Assembly: GCA_934085595.1 (NCBI GenBank)
Contig: CAKOHK010000006.1
Span: 26,906 to 90,905, forward strand
Source: an uncultured Bacilli bacterium
Lineage (GTDB): Bacteria > Bacillota_I > Bacilli_A > RF39 > UBA660
Direction of reading: 5' to 3'
DNA length: 64,000 bases
The translations under genes were made by a program, and so were the position numbers. Shown piece after piece: positions 36,501-45,200 of the stretch (positions are counted from its first letter, which is position 1; each line of letters starts with the position of its first letter). The notes under the pieces were generated by a model. The model had not been told where the DNA came from. It searched no databases and saw only the letters and a list, made by a program, of their open reading frames with translations.

Positions 36501-37763
36501 CCAGAATTCGATGCATTAAAAATGTCATACGACTTCACAAGCGATGTTAAAACATCAACTGCTCTAGAAGAATATAATAATAACTATGCAAAAATAAAAC
36601 TAGCAACAAGTACAAACGATGTAATAAAGAAAAATATTCTAGCATCAGCTACATGTTTAACAAATAATACATGTCCAGAACTAGATGTAGAATATAATGA
36701 TGTAGCATATGGAAATACACAAAGATATGATAGAACTGTAAATGTAGTAGCAGATGACGATATATTTAATCATTATTGTATAGGTGACAATTGTGGTTTA
36801 TCAGTAGATCAAGTTAAAAGTAATACATACTTTATAGAATGTGACGATACAGGATTAAAACCAGAAAAGAAAACATGTAAAGTAATAACAGTTCCAGTAT
36901 CACATGCAACAAAAGCATACTTTACTTCAACAACAGAACTTATGTATTATAGACCAAATGAATATTATACAGAAAACCATACTGGAAAAGTAATTGAAGT
37001 TAAAAGTAATACAAGAGTTGATAGTGGAAAATATGTATCATTAGGTAAAAATGTATATCCAATATCAAATGTAAATACAGGAATATATCCTATAAGTTAT
37101 CATTTTACTAATATAGGTAGTGGTAAATATTATAATGTTTCTAAATATAATCAAACAGGTTTAAAACTAACTAATTTTGATTATGATTGTGCATATGAAG
37201 CATACAATAATTCAAATAAATATGACTGTGATGGAAGCAGTTGTAATGGAAATGATAATACATGTGTAAGAGTAGTAGAAACAGCTCCAAATCTATCAAC
37301 AACAAAATGGGATAAATTAACAGATAAAAAAAGCTACGGATTTATGTTCAAAAATACTGAACTATCAGATATTTTCAAAAATGAAAATAGAAAAATAGGA
37401 AATAACTGGAATAATGAAAAAGCTCAAATAGCAAAACAAGAAATAGAAGAGTCGGCAACTGATATTTATACAAATAGTGAAAGATTAATGTTAAGTGTAA
37501 CATTGTCAACAGATGCAATTAAGAAAATTAGAGAATATAACGAATCAAGAGAAACAAATGCAGGAGGATATACAGATGATTCACTAATTAGTTGTGAACT
37601 TGCAAACGCTATAGATGGAGATGGAAAAGTGTTCAAAAACTGTAGAAGTGCATTTATAGATGAAATAAGTACAGGAAGTGGGGTACTTGGAATAAAATCA
37701 AATAGTGAAATTATAAGGGGAGGAAAAGAAATAGGAAGTAGTAGCAAAGGAGGCAATAATTAG
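33459..37763 (+). CDS. Giant Cys-rich secreted protein, cassette copy 2
   Basis: 1434 aa. The first ~29 residues and the last ~140 match copy 1. The interior is a diverged homologue with patchy similarity: PAFCIQPAARMSCYGDN and EYAIADIAMRMYAAYKGK at the thioester-like site, CEPGEDGCKIKISLVTADGK, GYCQIYCRKETVIYLADKTK, and a shorter Gly-rich linker (GEGGGGGGEV). Cysteine positions are mostly kept while loops differ in length and sequence, as in antigenically varying surface proteins. No C-terminal anchor is present. The role as adhesin or surface-layer component is inferred from layout and neighbours. Confidence 0.75.
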   Translation: MRKLKYLFFSTLVLLTSISTTLAITSSGQIPSNQKEFIWYKGKSCAPGSEVKYGPVSGYYSAFSSDSKKSYTYYTSPTIYTDEAYATKGCEYFTSQSKNKDKNYLCTGTKQTSGYACYKEGKVTFEIDGRTYENINVDGGRMYTSESECADNCSGTCKVQKAYGFEYATEIDTGTTTNGEIAPLYGDVYSTANGNPAFCIQPAARMSCYGDNSAQYCLNSTFDLTTCNTANGYKSDYRCGLANIALHATKLKNNDNALNDEEYAIADIAMRMYAAYKGKLRGTEYASVPTESAFNESGLKKNVFMGKYLFGLTAKRVDQDGNYLNNGLKCNTDTRNIGIMCNCDPKTGSCQYNQTTYLEALKLFKMALDTNTLDSEGNKVPDLITKNIDNTTSEIEITKPCEPGEDGCKIKISLVTADGKVVDEDDNVTCSKNICTAKITGEKTCIEKSQKYSVKVEISNIKFDGEIKEYHHCTYPNDRQIMMVLDIAAQEVTDNFTKTYEVKTTCDSCVNNSSDMKTTITSENANGTKNKSLTACDGNKNYGEGDYDGYDKITIAEPSMDSILKSCDKESFRESEFEINTGGYCQIYCRKETVIYLADKTKVFSGMQFQYKLEEKVPNSKKTDNHISSIVQVKKECTSVINYQKFESELEAKLKQVANAWTEYKKWEALRYAESYADDSSYPKVASYKPQCSANCDIGDNQTVNKACQEVSGEGAFILEWTSGKIAGTKGYGANAWCGSVPQTDIDSGGVCNPGCHFKLRWYKNGNTKYQQFTYSGNGNGSNSGKEASAQDGELYGISNRTCIARDGGYNYKTIDNGGGKCSCASSGTVNGFTEVMSLDNPYTKAKCNADYKDKKGFSAPSNSCSYQSGTEKYECGTIRRPKSCIRAVYTTKTCEGSFTGYASSSCNFTSTGSCTPGKDGDPQYVAKHLVEAAEKYYSLQNEVLQMLKNLENCNFYGNDWIAGEPSFKSYELSLTKGGTRGLVSTAQAILNAGKVVEGNYGEGGGGGGEVISIPEFDALKMSYDFTSDVKTSTALEEYNNNYAKIKLATSTNDVIKKNILASATCLTNNTCPELDVEYNDVAYGNTQRYDRTVNVVADDDIFNHYCIGDNCGLSVDQVKSNTYFIECDDTGLKPEKKTCKVITVPVSHATKAYFTSTTELMYYRPNEYYTENHTGKVIEVKSNTRVDSGKYVSLGKNVYPISNVNTGIYPISYHFTNIGSGKYYNVSKYNQTGLKLTNFDYDCAYEAYNNSNKYDCDGSSCNGNDNTCVRVVETAPNLSTTKWDKLTDKKSYGFMFKNTELSDIFKNENRKIGNNWNNEKAQIAKQEIEESATDIYTNSERLMLSVTLSTDAIKKIREYNESRETNAGGYTDDSLISCELANAIDGDGKVFKNCRSAFIDEISTGSGVLGIKSNSEIIRGGKEIGSSSKGGNN

Positions 37764-38038
37764 ATGAAAGAATCAATATGGGGCTATATGATATTAGCAC
37801 TAGGAATAGTAATAATAGTAGTATTACTATTGGTACAAAGAGTAACAACAACAGGAGAAGAAGATTACTACCTAGTAAGAGAAATATTAGAGTCCTCAAT
37901 GATAGACGCAATAGATTATGGTTCTTATAGATTATCAGGAAGAATAGTAATGTCAGCAGAAAAGTTTGAAGAAGTATTTATAAGAAGATTCGCAGAAAGT
38001 GTAACGAATAATAGAGAATATAAATTAGAGTTCTATGA
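37338..38038 (+). repeat. 3' flank repeat of the tandem cassette, copy 2
   Basis: Apparently identical to 31702-32402 (701 bases; offset 5636). The first mismatch is at 38039 (C instead of A). Confidence 0.9.
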
Positions 38039-38243
38039 CATCTATGAAGACCCTCCAAAAGCAACGGTAAGAGTAAGAACAGCAAGCGGAAATTATAGTG
38101 TAAACTCTGATACATTAAATGTAAGTATAGATACATTACTAAGTGGAATATTAGAAACAAAAGATACAAGAACGTGTGAAGATGTACCAGAAGATACAGA
38201 TACTGCCCCAACAATACCAGTACTTCCAGTATTTGGAAATTAA
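37764..38243 (+). CDS. 159-aa pilin-like/DUF5411-like protein, cassette copy 2
   Basis: It differs from the copy at 32128 at only a few residues (Glu to Asp in YEIYEDPP, Asp to Asn in SGDYS, Asp to Glu near CDDVPED). The same short N-terminal helix and Pro-rich end are present. The last ~200 bases carry scattered, mostly silent differences, whereas the first part is identical to copy 1, so conversion seems to stop inside this gene. Confidence 0.75.
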   Translation: MKESIWGYMILALGIVIIVVLLLVQRVTTTGEEDYYLVREILESSMIDAIDYGSYRLSGRIVMSAEKFEEVFIRRFAESVTNNREYKLEFYDIYEDPPKATVRVRTASGNYSVNSDTLNVSIDTLLSGILETKDTRTCEDVPEDTDTAPTIPVLPVFGN

Positions 38244-38247
38244 AACG

Positions 38248-38276
38248 AAAGATACTAAAAAAGTATCTTTTTGTAT
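38248..38276 (+). terminator. Terminator of cassette copy 2
   Basis: AAAGATACT (38248-38256), loop AAAAA, AGTATCTTT (38262-38270), then TT. Confidence 0.85.
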
Positions 38277-38335
38277 ACACAAAAATGTTAGAAAATTAAC
38301 TTATAAAATCAGACTAATAATTTTAATTTTGCTTC

Positions 38336-38365
38336 TTGACATTGAAGGAAGAATATAATTATAAT
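38336..38365 (+). promoter_or_regulatory. Promoter of the first TasA-like gene
   Basis: TTGACA (38336-38341), 18-base spacer, TATAAT (38360-38365). The sequence around it (GCTTCTTGACA ... TATAATTGTTAATAGAGAATA) is almost the same as before the 41800 gene, where the spacer is a G-run. Confidence 0.7.
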
Positions 38366-38392
38366 TGTTAATAGAGAATAAAGGAATGTAGA

Positions 38393-40189
38393 ATGAAAGA
38401 TAAAAAGTTTATATTTGCAAGTGTATTGGTAGCAGTATTTTTATTAACAGTAGGTCTAACTTATGCTTATTTTAGTTTGACAGTTAGTGGTAATGATGTA
38501 GCTGAGACTATAAATGTAAATACTACAAAGTTAGAATTAAAATATACTGATGGAAAAGAAGTAAAAGCAAATGGTATAGAACCAGGCTGGACCATGACTA
38601 AAACTTTAACTATTGAAAATACTGGAACAGAAGAAGTTTTTTATGATTTAGGATGGCAAGATTTAACTAATGAAATAGAACAAGATGAACTTAAAATAAG
38701 TGGTACATGTGATAGTGGAAGCTGTGAAGATATAGAAGAAAGTATAGTACCTCTAGTATCAAATCAAAAAGCAAGTTCTGGTAAAGTAGTTAATCCATAT
38801 AAAAGTGGAATAGCTATCGCAGGTGGTGAAACACATTCATATACAATTAAACTTGAGTTTATAAATTATACTGATAAAGCACAAAACTATAATCAAGGTA
38901 AAAGATTATATGGAGTACTTGGAGTAGCTGAAAGCACTAAAACATTTAACTTAACATTGAATTTAGAAGATGAAAATGGAAATCCACTAGCAAATAAAGA
39001 AGTGACAATACATTCAGAACCTAAAACTTCAACATCTGATAGTGCAGGAAAAGTTGTATTTAATGACGTAGAAGTAGGAATGCATAATTTAGAAGTAAAA
39101 ACTGATACTAAAACATTAAATGCTAAAGTAAAAGTACAAGGTTCAAATAATAATGCGGTTGAAAAAACAGATAATAATTATACAATTAAAGGAACTTCAA
39201 AGGAAAATAATATTAACTTAGGAATAACAGTTGATAGTGAAAAGGTAACAGATGTATACGTGAAAGGTAGTAAACTTAATGCTTATTTAATAGATAATTA
39301 TAGTGCGTTAGGTTTAACTAAAATTGAGCAGGCGGCAGTAAATAATCAAACTTATGATAGTACTGAATATAGATATCAAGGAGCAAATCCAAATAATTAT
39401 ATAACTTTTAATAATGAAGAAGGTAAGTGGAGAATCATCGGCGTATTCGAAGTTGAAACACCTAATGATGATGGAACATATACTAAAGAAAATAAAGTAA
39501 AGATAATAAGAGATTCAATAGGTACATCGGCGTATGATGGTAAAACAACACTTTTAGTAAATTATAAAGTTTCAACTATAAATAGTAATTTAAATAATTC
39601 TAATGGTGCAGCGCCTTATGATATATTGAAAAATAATTCAAGCTATATTACTAAAACAAGATATTATATGGGAAATGTATCAGAATCTCAAATGTTGAAA
39701 GGTATTTATAGCGATGAGAGAAACAAAAGTTCTAATAGTGATAGCGACTATGATGACTTCTTTATTGGGTTAATTTATACAAGTGATTATATGTATGCAA
39801 GTAGTAGTTGTTATGATAAAGATAATAATACATCCACAAAGTTAGGATACTCTACAAGTGAAAGTAATGATTACAGAGCATGTACAAATGATAATTGGTT
39901 GTATACTGGTAATAATTATTGGACTTTTAATAATAGCAAATATAGTGACGAAGAACACATTTATACAGACAATTATCAAGTTGGAAAGTTGAGATTCACT
40001 TCTGCAAAAATTGCAGCTCCAAGTGGAGGATATTTATTTCCTGTTTATATTTCTGAAGATGGAAAAATATACTACCAAAACAGAAAATCCAGTTATAATG
40101 TAAGACCTTCATTATATCTAAGTACAGATGTAACATTTATGAGTGGCAATGGCACTATAGATAATCCATTTACTATATCAATTAAATAA
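38393..40189 (+). CDS. TasA/camelysin-like secreted protein with Ig-like and lectin-like domains
   Basis: 598 aa. The N-terminus MKDKKFIFASVLVAVFLLTV is a SipW-type signal peptide followed by TYAYFSLTVSGNDVAETINV, the camelysin/TasA entry motif. A TasA-like beta domain (to ~175) is followed by a CnaB/CarboxypepD-type repeat (LNLEDENGNPLANKEVTIHS, GKVVFNDVEVGMHNLEV). A C-terminal domain of ~300 residues with NNYITFNNEEGKWRIIGVFE, IYTSDYMYASS and VRPSLYLSTD is similar to DUF6273/lectin-like domains of gut Firmicutes. TasA relatives form extracellular fibres; no SipW-type peptidase is in this window. It has its own promoter. Confidence 0.8.
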   Translation: MKDKKFIFASVLVAVFLLTVGLTYAYFSLTVSGNDVAETINVNTTKLELKYTDGKEVKANGIEPGWTMTKTLTIENTGTEEVFYDLGWQDLTNEIEQDELKISGTCDSGSCEDIEESIVPLVSNQKASSGKVVNPYKSGIAIAGGETHSYTIKLEFINYTDKAQNYNQGKRLYGVLGVAESTKTFNLTLNLEDENGNPLANKEVTIHSEPKTSTSDSAGKVVFNDVEVGMHNLEVKTDTKTLNAKVKVQGSNNNAVEKTDNNYTIKGTSKENNINLGITVDSEKVTDVYVKGSKLNAYLIDNYSALGLTKIEQAAVNNQTYDSTEYRYQGANPNNYITFNNEEGKWRIIGVFEVETPNDDGTYTKENKVKIIRDSIGTSAYDGKTTLLVNYKVSTINSNLNNSNGAAPYDILKNNSSYITKTRYYMGNVSESQMLKGIYSDERNKSSNSDSDYDDFFIGLIYTSDYMYASSSCYDKDNNTSTKLGYSTSESNDYRACTNDNWLYTGNNYWTFNNSKYSDEEHIYTDNYQVGKLRFTSAKIAAPSGGYLFPVYISEDGKIYYQNRKSSYNVRPSLYLSTDVTFMSGNGTIDNPFTISIK

Positions 40190-40190
40190 G

Positions 40191-40213
40191 ATACTAAAAC
40201 CTAGTACCTTTTT
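40191..40213 (+). terminator. Probable weak terminator after the first TasA-like gene
   Basis: GATACT, loop AAAACCT, AGTACC, then TTTTT; the stem has one mismatch. Confidence 0.45.
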
Positions 40214-40223
40214 ATAGGTTCTA

Positions 40224-40252
40224 TTGTAATTAATCATTAGAGTTGATATAAT
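40224..40252 (+). promoter_or_regulatory. Promoter of the second TasA-like gene
   Basis: TTGTAA (40224-40229), 17-base spacer, TATAAT (40247-40252). Confidence 0.65.
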
Positions 40253-40277
40253 AATAACTAGAGTAAAGGAAGATAAT

Positions 40278-41702
40278 ATGAAAGATAAAAAGTTTATATT
40301 TTCAAGTATATTGGTTGCAACATTCTTGTTAACAGTAGGGCTAACTTATGCTTATTTTAGTTTGACAGTTAGTGGTAACGATGTAGCTGAAACTATTAAT
40401 GTAAATACTACAAAGTTAGAATTAAAATATACTGATGGTAAAGAAGTAAAAGCAGACGGTATAGAACCAGGGTGGACTACAACTAAAACTATTACAGTAG
40501 AAAATAAAGGTAATGAAGAAACATATTACACTCTTGGATGGCAAAAACTTTATAATGAGATTCAAAAAGATGAACTTGTTATAAGAAGTTCGTGTACAAG
40601 TAGTGGAGTAACTACAGGTACATGTCAAAGCACTGAAAATGTAATAATTTCACAGACTCTAGTAGTGACAGCAGAAACAAATAAAGTAGTATATCCATAT
40701 AAAGAAAATGCAAAGATATTACCAGGTGAAGTTCATACCTATACTATAACGATAGAATTTATAAATTATACTGACATGCCACAAAACTATAATCAAGGCA
40801 AAAGCTTTTATGGAGTGTTAGGAGTAGCAGAAAGTGGCGAAAAATCAATTCTTGCAGATTATCTAATAGAAAATTATCAAACGTTAGGTTTAACAAAAAT
40901 AGATCAAGCTGCAACTGGTAATCAAAATTATGCTACAACCGAATATAGATATCAAGGAAAAGATCCAAATAATTATATTACATTTAATGATGAAACTGGA
41001 GTATGGAGGATAATTGGTGCTTTAGAAGTAGAAACACCTCAAACAGATGGAACTTATATTAAGGAATATAAAGTTAAAATTGTTAGAGATAGTCTAGAAA
41101 ATGGAAAGTGGGGAAGCGTGTCTGCAAATGACTGGACTTCAGCATCACTTATGACTACATTCAATAGCGGAGATTATTATAATAGAAGTGGTTCTTATAG
41201 TGAAACTGGATTAACGGAAAATGCAAAAAATCAAATAAGCAGTACGAAATGGTATTTAGGAAATGCACAATATGGTGTTAATACGCAAAAAGTATATTCA
41301 TCTGAAAGAAGTACTAGTGTACAAAGTGGCAATAAGCAAACATGGGATGGAAAAGTTGCGCTTATATATCCTAGTGACTATATGTATGCAAGTAGCGCAT
41401 GTTATAATGATGATACAAAAAAAGGTTGGGATACTAATGGTATATCACCATTTAATACAGATTATAGAAGTGAAACATGCAAAAGTACAGGATGGTTATT
41501 AGATACAAATCAATGGTATTGGGCTATTTCCCCAAACAATTTCAGTTCAGATTTTGCAATGGTTATACTTAGTGAAGGATATATGAGAAGTTATAGTAGT
41601 TATCGTAATTCAGGTGGTATTCGTCCTTCATTGTATCTTAACGCTAGTGTAAATTACATATCAGGATCTGGAAGTAATAGTGACCCATTTATAATAGGTT
41701 AA
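40278..41702 (+). CDS. TasA/camelysin-like secreted protein with lectin-like C-terminus
   Basis: 474 aa, close paralogue of the 38393 product at the N-terminus (MKDKKFIFSSILVATFLLTV, then TYAYFSLTVSGNDVAETINV). The TasA-like domain runs to ~190. The C-terminal domain (from ~195) again has NNYITFNDETGVWRIIGALE, IYPSDYMYASSACY and IRPSLYLNASV. The CnaB-like middle domain of the first paralogue is absent, so these genes differ by whole-domain gain or loss. It has the same secretion logic and is expected to be extracellular. AAAGGAAG precedes the ATG. Confidence 0.8.
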   Translation: MKDKKFIFSSILVATFLLTVGLTYAYFSLTVSGNDVAETINVNTTKLELKYTDGKEVKADGIEPGWTTTKTITVENKGNEETYYTLGWQKLYNEIQKDELVIRSSCTSSGVTTGTCQSTENVIISQTLVVTAETNKVVYPYKENAKILPGEVHTYTITIEFINYTDMPQNYNQGKSFYGVLGVAESGEKSILADYLIENYQTLGLTKIDQAATGNQNYATTEYRYQGKDPNNYITFNDETGVWRIIGALEVETPQTDGTYIKEYKVKIVRDSLENGKWGSVSANDWTSASLMTTFNSGDYYNRSGSYSETGLTENAKNQISSTKWYLGNAQYGVNTQKVYSSERSTSVQSGNKQTWDGKVALIYPSDYMYASSACYNDDTKKGWDTNGISPFNTDYRSETCKSTGWLLDTNQWYWAISPNNFSSDFAMVILSEGYMRSYSSYRNSGGIRPSLYLNASVNYISGSGSNSDPFIIG

Positions 41703-41707
41703 CTAAT

Positions 41708-41740
41708 AAAAAAGTGTTCACGAAAGTGTTCGCTTTTTAT
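41708..41740 (+). terminator. Terminator after the second TasA-like gene
   Basis: AAAAAAGTG ... CGCTTTTT forms a stem with an inner GAAA loop, followed by ATTT. Confidence 0.7.
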
Positions 41741-41747
41741 TTGCTTC

Positions 41748-41772
41748 TTGACAGGGGGGGTACCTTTATAAT
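41748..41772 (+). promoter_or_regulatory. Promoter with a G7 tract in the spacer (candidate phase-variable)
   Basis: TTGACA (41748-41753) is followed by seven G (41754-41760), TACCTT and TATAAT (41767-41772), giving a 13-base spacer. The paralogous promoter at 38336 has an 18-base spacer with no G-run. The spacing here is too short for normal SigA recognition; adding four Gs would give 17. Confidence 0.6.
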
Positions 41773-41799
41773 TATTAATAGAGAATAGAGGTACATAGA

Positions 41800-42168
41800 A
41801 TGAAAGATAAAAAGATTATTTTTGCAAGTGTATTAATTGGTATATTCTTGTTAACAGTAGGAATTACTTATGCTTATTTTAGTTTGACAGTTAGTGGTAA
41901 CGATGTAGCTGAAACTATTAATGTAAATACTACAAAGTTAGAATTAAAATATACTGATGGAAAAGAAATAAAAGCAAATAGTATAGAACCAGGTTGGACT
42001 ATAACTAAGAGTTTAACTATCGAAAATACTGGAAGTGAAGAAGTATATTATGATTTAGGATGGCAAAAGTTAACTAATGAAATACAAAAAGATGAACTTA
42101 AAATAAGTGGTACATGTGATAGCGGCAATGGAACTATAGATAGTCCATTCACAATATCAATTGATTGA
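41800..42168 (+). CDS. Internally deleted TasA-like protein
   Basis: 122 aa. Residues 1-~103 match the signal peptide and first half of the TasA-like domain of the 38393 product (through KISGTCDSG). The sequence then jumps to the extreme C-terminus of that protein (NGTIDSPFTISID). About 470 codons of the middle are missing while the frame is kept. It could be a minimal secreted TasA-like polypeptide or a decaying copy. The ribosome-binding region AGAGGTAC is intact. Expression would depend on the G-run promoter. Confidence 0.75.
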   Translation: MKDKKIIFASVLIGIFLLTVGITYAYFSLTVSGNDVAETINVNTTKLELKYTDGKEIKANSIEPGWTITKSLTIENTGSEEVYYDLGWQKLTNEIQKDELKISGTCDSGNGTIDSPFTISID

Positions 42169-42190
42169 TACTAACCTCTAGTATCTTTTA
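42167..42190 (+). terminator. Terminator after the short TasA-like gene
   Basis: GATACT (42167-42172), loop AACCTCT, AGTATC (42180-42185), then TTTT. Confidence 0.75.
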
Positions 42191-42248
42191 ATTTGCTTAA
42201 AGTTGTAATATAATTATAGTGTTAGTAACTATGGAAAGGATATATTAT

Positions 42249-45200
42249 ATGAAAAAAGATTTTATTATAGATGGTAATGAAGCATGTGCTAAAGGAGCAT
42301 ATTTATTTAGTGAAGTATGTGGTATTTATCCAATAACACCAGCATCCCCTATGGCTAGTCTTGTAGATAAATGGAGCTCTAAAGGAAAGAAAAACATTTT
42401 TGGAAGTAGAGTTAAAGTAATCGAAATGCAAAGTGAAGCAGGTGCAGCAGCAGTAACACATGGTAGTCTTCAAGCAGGTAGTTTAAGCACAACATTCACA
42501 TCATCTCAGGGTTTACTATTAATGATACCAACAATGTATAAAATGGCAGGTGAAATGTTACCTGGTGTAATCCATGTAGCAGCAAGAAGTATCGCAACTC
42601 ACGCTCTTTCTATATTTGGAGATCATCAAGACGTATATTCTACCCGTACAACAGGCTTTTGTATGTTATCTTCAAGTAGTGTAGAAGATGCTTATTATTT
42701 AGGATCAATAGCACATCTATCAGCAATTGAAGGCTCTCTTCCATTTTTACATTTCTTTGATGGATTTAGAACAAGTCATGAGCTTAATAAAGTATCACTT
42801 CTTGACGAAGAAGAAATAATGAATCTTGTAGATAAAGAAAAAATAAATGAGTTTAAAAATAGAGCACTAAATCTAGGCAAAGAAATAACAAGGGGAACTT
42901 CTCAAACAGCAGATGTATATTTTCAAAATACTGAAGTAAGAAATAAATATTATGATGACATGCCAGATATCGTAAACAATTATATGGAGAAAATAAATAA
43001 ACTTGCAGGTACATCATATAAACCTTTTGAGTACTATGGAGATAAAAATGCAGAATATGTACTAGTTGCCATGGGAAGTGTAACAAAAACTATCATGTCT
43101 GTTATTGATGAATTAATAAAAGAAGGTAAAAAAGTTGGATTAATAACAGTACATCTATATAGACCATTTAGTACTAAATATCTATTAAATGTATTACCAA
43201 AAACTACTAAAAAAATATGTGTATTAGATAGAACTAAAGAGCCAGGTAGTATTGCTGAACCTCTATACTTAGACATTGTATCTAGTTTAAAAGATAAAGA
43301 TATTGAAATATATGGTGGTAGATATGGTCTATCAAGTAAAAATATTTCATTAAATGATATAAATGGTGTATTTTATAATCTAATGAATGTAAACACAAAA
43401 GATCACTTTACAGTTGGTATTATAGATGATATTACTAATCATAGTATAGATTCTAAAGAAATAAATATATCTCATAATTATAAAGAAATAAAAGTATGGG
43501 GATTTGGTTCTGATGGTATGGTCGGAGCATCTAAAAACTTCATGAAAGTACTAGGAAGTGAAGAAAATACTTATGTTCAAGGATACTTTGAATATGATTC
43601 TAAAAAAAGTGGAGGAGTCACTATATCTCATTTAAGATTCTCATCTTCTAAAATAGAAGCTCCTTATTTTTTAGTAAATCCTGATTTTACAGTAGTATCA
43701 AAAGATGTATATTTAAGTAAATATGATTGTCTAGAAAATGTAAAGAAAAACTCAATACTATTAATTAATACAAGTTTGAATGATAAAGATTTAAATGATT
43801 TAATAAGTTTAAACAATAAAAAACAAATATTAAATAATAATATTAAAGTTTATGTGTGTTCTTTAGAAGAATTAAATGAGAAATATAATCTTAATGGAAA
43901 AATAAATAATGTTATTTGTAGTTATATGTTAGAATTAATGGATAAATCAAATTTACTTGATAAGTTTAAAGAATTAATAAAGAAAACATATCAAAGTAAA
44001 GGTGATACTGTAATTACTAATAATATAGAAGCAATTTCTTCATCATTAAAATATTTATATGAAATAGATAATTCTATCTTTACCTTAAGAGAAGATAACT
44101 CTATAAATGATAATAATATTATGAATGAAATGCTTTATAGAAGAGGAGACCTACTAAAAGTTTCAGATTTTATTGATCATAGAGATGGTACTTTTGAAGG
44201 TGGAGTAGCTGCTTCTGATAAGAGAAAAATATCTTCTTTTGTTCCTAAGTGGTGTAAAGAAAATTGTATACAGTGTAATAGATGTGCGTTTGTATGTCCT
44301 CATGCAGTTATAAGGCCTTTCTCTCTTGATGATAAAGATTTAATAAATGCTCATTTAGATAAAGATGAAACTCTAGAAAGTCTAGGAGAAAGTAATAAAA
44401 GATTTTATATATCTATTAATGAAGCTAACTGTACTGGATGTGGTTTATGTATGCAGGCTTGCCCTGGTAAAAATGGCGAAAAGGCTTTGATAAAGGGAAC
44501 ATATAATGATAGACTTGATAAAGTAAGTGATAGATTATTTAAAGATCAAATAAATGATACAAAGTTTAACAAGTTTACAGTAAAAGGAGTAAGTTATCAA
44601 AAACCATATTTTGAGTTTAGTGGAGCTTGTGCTGGATGTGGAGAAGCAGGTTATATAAAAATATTAACTTTACTTTATGGAAGAAATATTGTTATAAGTA
44701 ACGCTACTGGATGTTCTTCTATATATGGTGGAAGTCTTCCATTAACTCCATATAAAATACCATGGATGAACTCATTATTCGAAGATAATGCAGAGTTTGC
44801 ATTTGGTATTCATGAATCATACAAAAACACAAGAAATAGAATTAAAGATATAATGTATGAAACAAGAAATGAAGTTTCTCCATTAGTTAAAGATATTTAT
44901 AAAACATGGATAGATAATATGGAAGATGATGATATTACAAATGCTGTAAAATATGAACTAGAGAATAAAGATATACCATCATCATTAAGAGAATTAATTG
45001 ATTATATTCCATCAAGAAAAGTATGGGTAATCGGAGGAGATGGTTGGGCTTACGATATAGGATATGGTGGACTTGATCATGTACTTCATTCAAATGAAAA
45101 TATTAATATTTTAGTTCTTGATACAGAAGTATATTCAAATACAGGAGGTCAAAGATCAAAATCAACTAGAGTAGGAAGTGTAGCAGAGTTTGCATCAAAT

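Noticed and set aside
27052..38243. CRISPR or mobile-element origin of the long direct repeats
   Set aside because: The repeats are coding, two only, 700-760 bases long, with no spacers, transposase, terminal inverted repeats or target-site duplication.
38393..41702. Diversity-generating retroelement acting on the lectin-like domains
   Set aside because: C-terminal domains resemble lectin-like folds, but no reverse transcriptase, template repeat or adenine-biased variable repeat was seen in the window.
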